This document shows, piece after piece, positions 58,011 through 64,000 of a DNA stretch of 64,000 nucleotides. Both the position numbers and the translations under genes were made by a program. Every line of letters starts with the position of its first letter. Position 1 is the stretch's first letter. Below the pieces are notes generated by a model. That model saw only the letters and a program-made list of their open reading frames with translations, had not been told where the DNA came from and did no database searches. The stretch lies in assembly GCA_023653785.1 (NCBI GenBank), contig JAMKCH010001578.1, positions 55,362 to 119,361 on the forward strand, in the 5' to 3' direction. This DNA is from Ophioderma brevispina (lineage: Eukaryota > Echinodermata > Ophiuroidea > Amphilepidida > Ophiodermatidae).

Positions 58011-59390
58011 GTTCATCGGGTACAAAATAAAACAGTGAAACTAAAAGAAAACTATGACAAAACACAATGCACAAGCATTCATGTTGCACCACACACACCT
58101 CACACACAAGCGCGAACACACACACACAAACCCATAGAAATTGACTGCGAAAAACAGTTTCAACCTACCTGCTCACGCACATCATTCAAATTTCTGTTTT
58201 AACAGTGCTTGAATAGAGATCACAAAACGCATGTGGTGAATTACCAACAAAAGGTGCTGGTCCCTATAAGTATTGTATATCGTCACTGGAATTCGATCCT
58301 ACATGTAATGCATGACCTCCAAATACTCATTTACTCTCCAATTAGCTCAAGGTGTGAGGATAATTTGCCAGTATATGATCATGTACACATTATATTACTC
58401 ATCCAAACACTCCAGCGCAAAATTGCTGACAGTAAACTGGCAGTCTGTGTGCAACGTTGATTGGAGTCATTTGTCAAATTCTTCAATTCAACACTGTCTA
58501 ATCAAACAAGGCCAACGTTTAATTTGGATAATATTTCAATGTCCAAATCTGATTACAAGCATGTGATAGGCAGTATAGGATCCACGGCAATCAACAGAAA
58601 AATCATGGGGTAATGCATGAAACAGCACCACAGCTGTTCATTTGAAATCAAATTTAGATTGCACTATGCCTGCATATGAATAAAAGCACAGCAGCTAAAA
58701 GGCAAAAATTATGCTAGACGGGGATGGAGAATTTGAGGGGAAATCTCTTTTTTAAGTGAGATGAGGGAGGGGAACAAGAAAATGTTCATTTCACTAGTGT
58801 ATTAGCAAATTGTTCGTATCCAATTGCAAAGTTGATCTATTTGGAAGACCAGTATGGTTGCCATGCTTTCCTATGTGCTACCAATGAAACATGCTATATA
58901 TTTGTGATCTATCTGATTTGTCCAACCCTCAGTGGCCGCTGCCGAGGGGAGGGCACGGCGGGAGATTTGATCTCAAATTTGTCTCCCCCCCCCAGGTTTT
59001 TTCTCCCTGGCCGAAAGAAAATGACAGATTTCGGGCAAAAAAAATCACTTGCTAATTGACCAATTGACATATTGGTCAATCAGGCAGTGCGGGCTATGAT
59101 TGGTTAGATGTGTAGTATGGGTGTGAAGCACATTCCAAAAAAAAATGCCCTATTTGAGCTAGGGTTTCGACTCACAGACACATTTCACATAAATAACTTA
59201 TGTTATAACTTCAATATTCAAAGTATTCTTCATGGCCGACAGTTGTTCTGCACCATCAAAATACGTAGATGCTCAATTAGTCACCTAGCTTATTCTGTCC
59301 AGACTATAAATGTTATAAGTTAAATTTCATACCAAAAAAATACTGTCATTTTATTATTGAACAGCCTTTAAGGAACAAAGTCCAGGTGGG
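58011..59390. other. Spacer, no supported gene
   Basis: (CA)n-rich stretch near 58085-58130 and a C run near 58986. Short frames only. Confidence 0.5.
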
Positions 59391-59652
59391 TGCCAGTGGT
59401 AGTGACGGGGGACATGGGGGAGGGGGCATTCCCCCTAAAAAATCTCCCCTCCCCCAAATGGTCCTTTTTTAAAAAAAAATGAATGATTTTTAAAAAAAAA
59501 AAAAAAAAAAAAAAACATACAAAATCACCAAATTTGGGCAAAAATCAGCAATTTGGGGGGGAAAATCCCATATTTTTTTTATTATTTTGCCCCCCCCCCC
59601 CAAAAAATCACATTTCCCCAGAAAAAGAGTCTTCTAGCACTGCCAATGGATG
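59391..59652. mobile_element. MITE-like element with ccagtggtagtg ends
   Basis: The left 'ccagtggtagtgac' and the reverse complement of the right end, 'ccattggcagtgct', form imperfect terminal repeats around about 260 bp of G-, A- and C-homopolymer-rich sequence. Related in style to the hAT MITE at 28858. No clean target duplication. Confidence 0.55.
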
Positions 59653-60459
59653 GGTGCCCCTCCAAGGGGTATAAGGACTATAACTGTTCTGGTGTTGTAG
59701 AGAGACTACTAAAATAATCAGTGAGTGATAATGATATACAAATTGTTCTGGAGTCCAGGTGGGATGTTAGTATCCAGGGTTGTGGTATAGACCAGTTAAC
59801 CGGCAATGTTTGTTAAACATGTTAAGCCTAATAGGGGTCTGGTATCTGGAATAGTTCGGCCCTGACTGTTACACATGGGGCAATTGATCTGTTAGGAGTT
59901 TGTAATACAATGGGCCATAACAATTCGCAGGAATGGATTCGCAGGCAACAAAAAGAAGTGACGTTAGGATGTTAACTGGTCTATAGATAGACTATAATTT
60001 TGTGGTGTGATATCCAGATGGGTTATAAAAGACACTCATTGTTCTGGGTACAGTGTGAGATAATCAGTAGTATCCATGGCGGGTAGGACGTACTATAATA
60101 CAGTGTTATATCCTTGTGGAGTTGATAGAGGACCATTACTTATTTTGAATACGTCTATAACGGGTGACTACACAGCTGTGTGAATGTCTCATTAAGACCA
60201 AAACCAGAATGAACAAAAAATATCAACAGTGACACACTTTTGACAATTTGGATTATTTACACCACTGTTTTCATTCTGTGAAGTTTTACAAAATTCATGT
60301 GGGCAAACATGATTTTCTTTAAAACTAGTTTTAAACCAATCTCTATGCGAATTGACCTATAGAGGGCACTATAACATGTAATCGACCTTGTAGGTATATG
60401 ACAAGATTCCGGCATGTGGATTGTCTGATTTTTGCAGACCGGTATACATGGAGCTTATA
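59653..60459. other. Spacer with weak internal repetition
   Basis: Loose recurrence of 'attgttctgg..tccag.tggg' and 'tata..ccagtta' words suggests a very old tandem repeat. No gene. Confidence 0.4.
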
Positions 60460-61506
60460 GGAGGTTGTGTGTAGTAGAGACTCGCGAAAAAGTTTGTGGA
60501 CCTCGTACCTGTAGTACGTTGTAACTCTATATTCACATTTGATTTCCAACCACTAGTAATAGCCCCTAGTGTTGCCTATGAAGCTTATATTTTAGTGCGG
60601 AGGGAAAAGGGAGAGAGAACAGTTCGGCACCAGGCCAGGGAAGTAAATGGAGCTGACGGAATATGGTACACTCAGCTGGCCTGAATTATTCAGGAAGTGG
60701 AAGTGAGTGGTGAGAGCTAGTCTAGGACTAAGGTGCAATTCAGCAGTCTGGCTTGTGCCACGTGTGAGTTTTTGGGTTTTATGTAGCCGATTCAAATAGC
60801 CTTTTGTGCCCTGTTTTGTTGACACAGGTGTTAGCAATGATAGCTGCTCTTTTATTCAAATAGTGGGGCTATTTTGATACATGTTAATTGAAAGTGGTTA
60901 TTAGCTGTAGCGTAGGCCTTTGACTTGACATACATGTACACTGCTGTCCCGAGTAAGCACCTTCCCCCCACCGAGCCCCCGTCCCGAGTAAAGACACTCC
61001 CTTCACTTCCCAAAGGCCAGCCACTATGACAAGAAAGAGTGTAAGTTATTTTATTTCGGATAACCTAGTGACAGCAATGGAAAACACAAAATTTTGTTCC
61101 TGCCAAATGTGAGCTCCATGAAATTTCAGTTAGATAGCGCGAATATGCATATTAACCGACAATACTAATTTATTGCTCAGTCATTAAAAAATGAATAATT
61201 ATTCTAGGTGGAAAGTGCATGGATGGGGGGAGATAATCAACAAGCTCGGCAGCCAGGTAAGTAATGGAGCTGCCGAAAATGCACACACTGGTGGCGAATC
61301 ATTCGACTGTGAAGGGAGTGGTGAGTATCTAGTCGACTACGTGCAAAATTCAGCAGGCGGTGTGCCAGTTGTGAGTGGTTTTGTACCATAGCAGATTAAA
61401 ATAGCCACACCATCTGGATAAAGCGTCTTTTGTTACCTGTGTTTACACAGGTATTAGCAATGATAGCTGCTCTTAATATCCAAATAGTGAGGCTATTTTG
61501 ATACAT
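60460..61506. repeat. Long-unit duplication, copies 1-2
   Basis: Ordered segments recur here and at 63174-64000: 'gcgaaaaagtttgtg', 'ggctattttgatacatg', 'taggcctttgacttgac', 'tacactgctg.cccgagtaag', 'ctaaaggcca.gcactatga' and 'acaatactaatttattgctc'. 'ggccagg.aagtaa..gagctg' recurs at 60632 and 61250. Units are several hundred bp with internal deletions. No coding function recognised. Confidence 0.78.
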
Positions 61507-63173
61507 GGCCCGTTTCACAGTAATTGCCAACGTTTTGTCAACCTGGGGGTCATTTTTTTCAAACTTAGTGACAAGCTTTGTTATATGTTTTCAAATGTGT
61601 GTAAGACTATAAATTTTAAGGAAATATAGAAAGCACACCTTAATCTTTTCTCCTTTATTACTTTTTTAATAAGAAAGTTTGGAAATTGAGCCATTTCTGT
61701 AATAAATGCAAACATTTTTTAATGGAAATTTAGCTTAATTGCCAAAAGAAATTACACTTGTCTTTATTATAAATGTAAAGTATGTACCTTCAGGCAATTC
61801 CAACTGAAATATGAACATTGATGCTTGAATTTTCACAATTTCATGACATTTTTTGCTTCTATTTTATCCCCAAAACATGTTCTTGACATAAAAAAGTTTT
61901 ATTTATTAAATCAAAAAACTAACAGAGCAGAGTGATTTTTCATGGATTGATTAGTTGTAGTTTGGAGAATATTTTTACCAAATGCAAGCAAATCTTGCCC
62001 ATTGAGTTAGCAGATAATTATCTTTATGTCCAAAGTGTTGGATGTGACATGTGAACGGAATTTTGACTTAAAATCTTATCTTTTTGACATTAATTAATAA
62101 CAAAAACTAACTTAAAGCTTTGTAAAGATGGACCACTACTAACTTTACCTAGTGAATGCTTTGTTTCATCCCCGTGCTCTTCCAATATTCCAAACCTGTT
62201 AAATTTGAATGGTTGCTTGATTGAAGCTTGTGTTGGACATGACAAATTACAAATGTGAACAGGGCAATTTTTTTGAAAATTGGCAAAACTGATCACACCT
62301 CAAAGTAAGTTGGTAGTTCACAAACCCATGCAATAACTTGAACCATACTATAAATTCAAAGTTGCAGACCTCCTAATTTTTAAGATATGCAGCTCATGTG
62401 TGTTGGACATGACAAAATGTGTTGGACGTTACTGGTGTGAACGGAAAATTTAATGTTGATGGTGCCAAGCCATTTTACAGTGATTGTCAAAACGTTTAGT
62501 ACAATTTACTAGTACAGTAAAAGTGCTCTCAGAGAATAAGTAACACAAACATAGAGCTTACTTCATAATGACAACAGGGCTAATGCAAAAAGTGACGAAA
62601 TTGTGAACGGAAAATTGTGGACAAGATTTCGATTAACCATATCTGAATTAATTCTAGGACCAGTCATATAATTTTGTGTGGGCATTATCATGAAGGATAG
62701 TCTTTGTAAATGATATAATAAAATACCACAGATATCCACCACAGGAGTGTCGGTGTAAATGAATAAAATGGTATTCATTGTCAATGGAAAATGTCACGTC
62801 CAACACTCAATTTTGATTGCTCCATATAAGTTTTTTGAGCACTCTGCTACACTTTATTTTCACATGGTAATAAAGTGTCACAAGTTGCCCAACAGAACTC
62901 AAAAGTAACAATTGACAGGCTCTACATAGCTAAAATGGCAGCTGAAAACAAAAGGGCATGTATTTTTGGTTGACGCCATATTGGTTAAATTTTGACCATT
63001 TTGTGTGGGCTTGCTCCTGAAATGCAAGCACAAATAATTTGGTTTAGCTATGGGAGGTAGGTCTAGTACAGATGTAAGTAAAAACACATAAAGTGACTCT
63101 GTATCACCTTCCTATAAAAAAATCCTATAGGTTGTGAAAACTCAAAAAGTTGGCAATTACTGTGAAACGGGCC
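61507..63173. mobile_element. 1.67-kb non-autonomous TIR element with empty site nearby
   Basis: The left end starts GGCCCGTTTCACAGTAATTG and the right end carries its inverse; the first 25 bp of the two ends are identical and similarity continues to about 31 bp. The flanking ACAT is duplicated (61503-61506 and 63174-63177). The uninterrupted paralogous site at about 60876 reads gatacatgttaa, with one ACAT, proving insertion with a 4-bp duplication. The interior is AT-rich with several 'tgttggac.tgac' and 'tgtgaacggaaaat' words and no long open frame or DDE motif. A diverged partial copy lies at 12105-12510. Confidence 0.92.
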
Positions 63174-64000
63174 ACATGTTAAAATGAAAGTGTTTATTAG
63201 GCTTAGCTGTAGGCCTTTGACTTGACACACATGTACACTGCCGCCCCGAGTAAGCATCCCCCCACCACCGAGTCCCCCTTCCCCGAGTAAGACCCACTTC
63301 CTAAAGGCCAGGCACTATGATGAGCAAATATGTGCACTCCCATGAAATCTTCAGTAGATAGCAGAATATGCATATTTTACAACAATGCTAATTTCTTGCT
63401 CAGTTCATTAAAATAATGAAATAATTCTCATGAAAGATCAAAACCTGTAAAGACAGGTTGAAATAGACATAAAGTGCATGGATTTGCAAATTTGAGGACT
63501 CTGTATAGGAGTTGTGTGCAGAGACTAGCGAAAAAGTTTGTGACCTCTGACCTCTAGTACGTTCAACTCGATCTTGGCATGGCTATTTTGATACATGTGA
63601 AAGTGGCTTAGCTGTAGGCCTTTGACTTGACCAATACACTGCTGCCCCGAGTAAGCACCCCCCCCCCCACTGAGTCCCCCTTGCCCGAGTAAGACCCCCC
63701 CCCATATCCTTTTACTTCCTAAAGGCCAGGCACTATGATGAGCAAAGACTAAGTTATTTTATTTCTGATATGGGCATTTCCATGGTAACACGCGTTACAC
63801 TTTAGGGCATCCACCTTTATTTTCCACCCTCTGGTTGTAATATTAATTTGAAGTTTGTGTTTATCTTTTGTCTTTTTAATACCTACTACCTAAAGCTTGA
63901 TCCCCATGTTCATACAAAGGCGAAAGATCAACTCATGTGAATGAGGTAGTGCTACGAACTTCGGTAACACGCGTTTCACTCGGTGGACAAGCAAAAAATA
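63174..64000. repeat. Long-unit duplication, copies 2 (continued)-3
   Basis: Resumes the unit interrupted by the TIR element, then repeats it again (second 'gcgaaaaagtttgtg' near 63523, 'ctattttgatacatg' near 63583, 'ctaaaggccaggcactatga' near 63301 and 63720). C runs near 63258, 63660 and 63696 occupy the equivalent place in each copy. The array continues to the edge of the window. Confidence 0.75.

Overview
This is a repeat-rich eukaryotic (metazoan) nuclear genomic window. There are no operons or long uninterrupted genes. Coding sequence appears as short exons with GT-AG borders, in an AT-rich background full of satellites, MITEs, SINEs, a LINE 3' end and mononucleotide runs. Degenerate CCCTAA-type repeats, tRNA-headed composite SINEs, a KMT5A/SETD8-like SET gene, an SLC20 phosphate-transporter relic and many poly-C/poly-G tracts suggest an invertebrate, perhaps a marine deuterostome. 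That placement is inference; no marker here fixes the species.

Genes. (1) Minus strand, 12814 to 7970: three exons whose phases join exactly (112+139+190 nt = 147 codons) encode a compact SET-domain protein resembling the KMT5A-like single-SET family. This is the best-supported gene; its last exon is not certain. (2) Minus strand, 16803 to 15413: three phase-compatible exons of an unrecognised protein with one in-frame stop, downstream of a CpG-dense, promoter-like block at 17.39-17.76 kb. (3) Minus strand, 46.68 to 35.79 kb: two exons recognisable as SLC20 (PiT), frameshifted and with a damaged signature, probably a pseudogene. (4) Plus strand, 20214-20433: a CpG-rich, frameshifted 5' exon with a CxxC pair, unidentified. 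(5) Plus strand, 28752-28868: a small ORF behind a TATA-like box, interrupted by a hAT-type MITE with a perfect 8-bp target duplication.

Repeats region by region: 0.2-3.4 kb, a ~67-bp satellite carrying two small MITEs; 4.1, 16.9, 18.2, 18.6 and 38.6 kb, a set of TTAA-flanked MITEs, two of them abutting on one shared TTAA; 11.5-12.0 kb, degenerate telomere-like repeats; 26.3-27.2 kb, a large inverted repeat; 31.8-32.7 kb, a degenerate tandem array; 36.6-41.1 kb, a foldback-type element whose arms are tandem ~170-bp repeats with AAGATGGCGGC-like motifs; 42.2-42.9 kb, a ~150-bp tandem repeat; 43.4-44.5 and 57.1-58.0 kb, copies of one dispersed repeat; 49.8-50.95 kb, a 20-bp minisatellite; 54.4-55.3 kb, a LINE 3' end; 55.9-56.3 and 27.7-28.05 kb, tRNA-derived SINEs; 56.7-57.1 kb, a C-rich tract; 60.5-64 kb, a long-unit duplication, one copy of which was hit by a 1.67-kb TIR element whose empty site is preserved next door.

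The genes show no functional link to one another. The main story is layered transposition: elements inside satellites, inside other elements and inside a small ORF, several datable relative to each other from target duplications.
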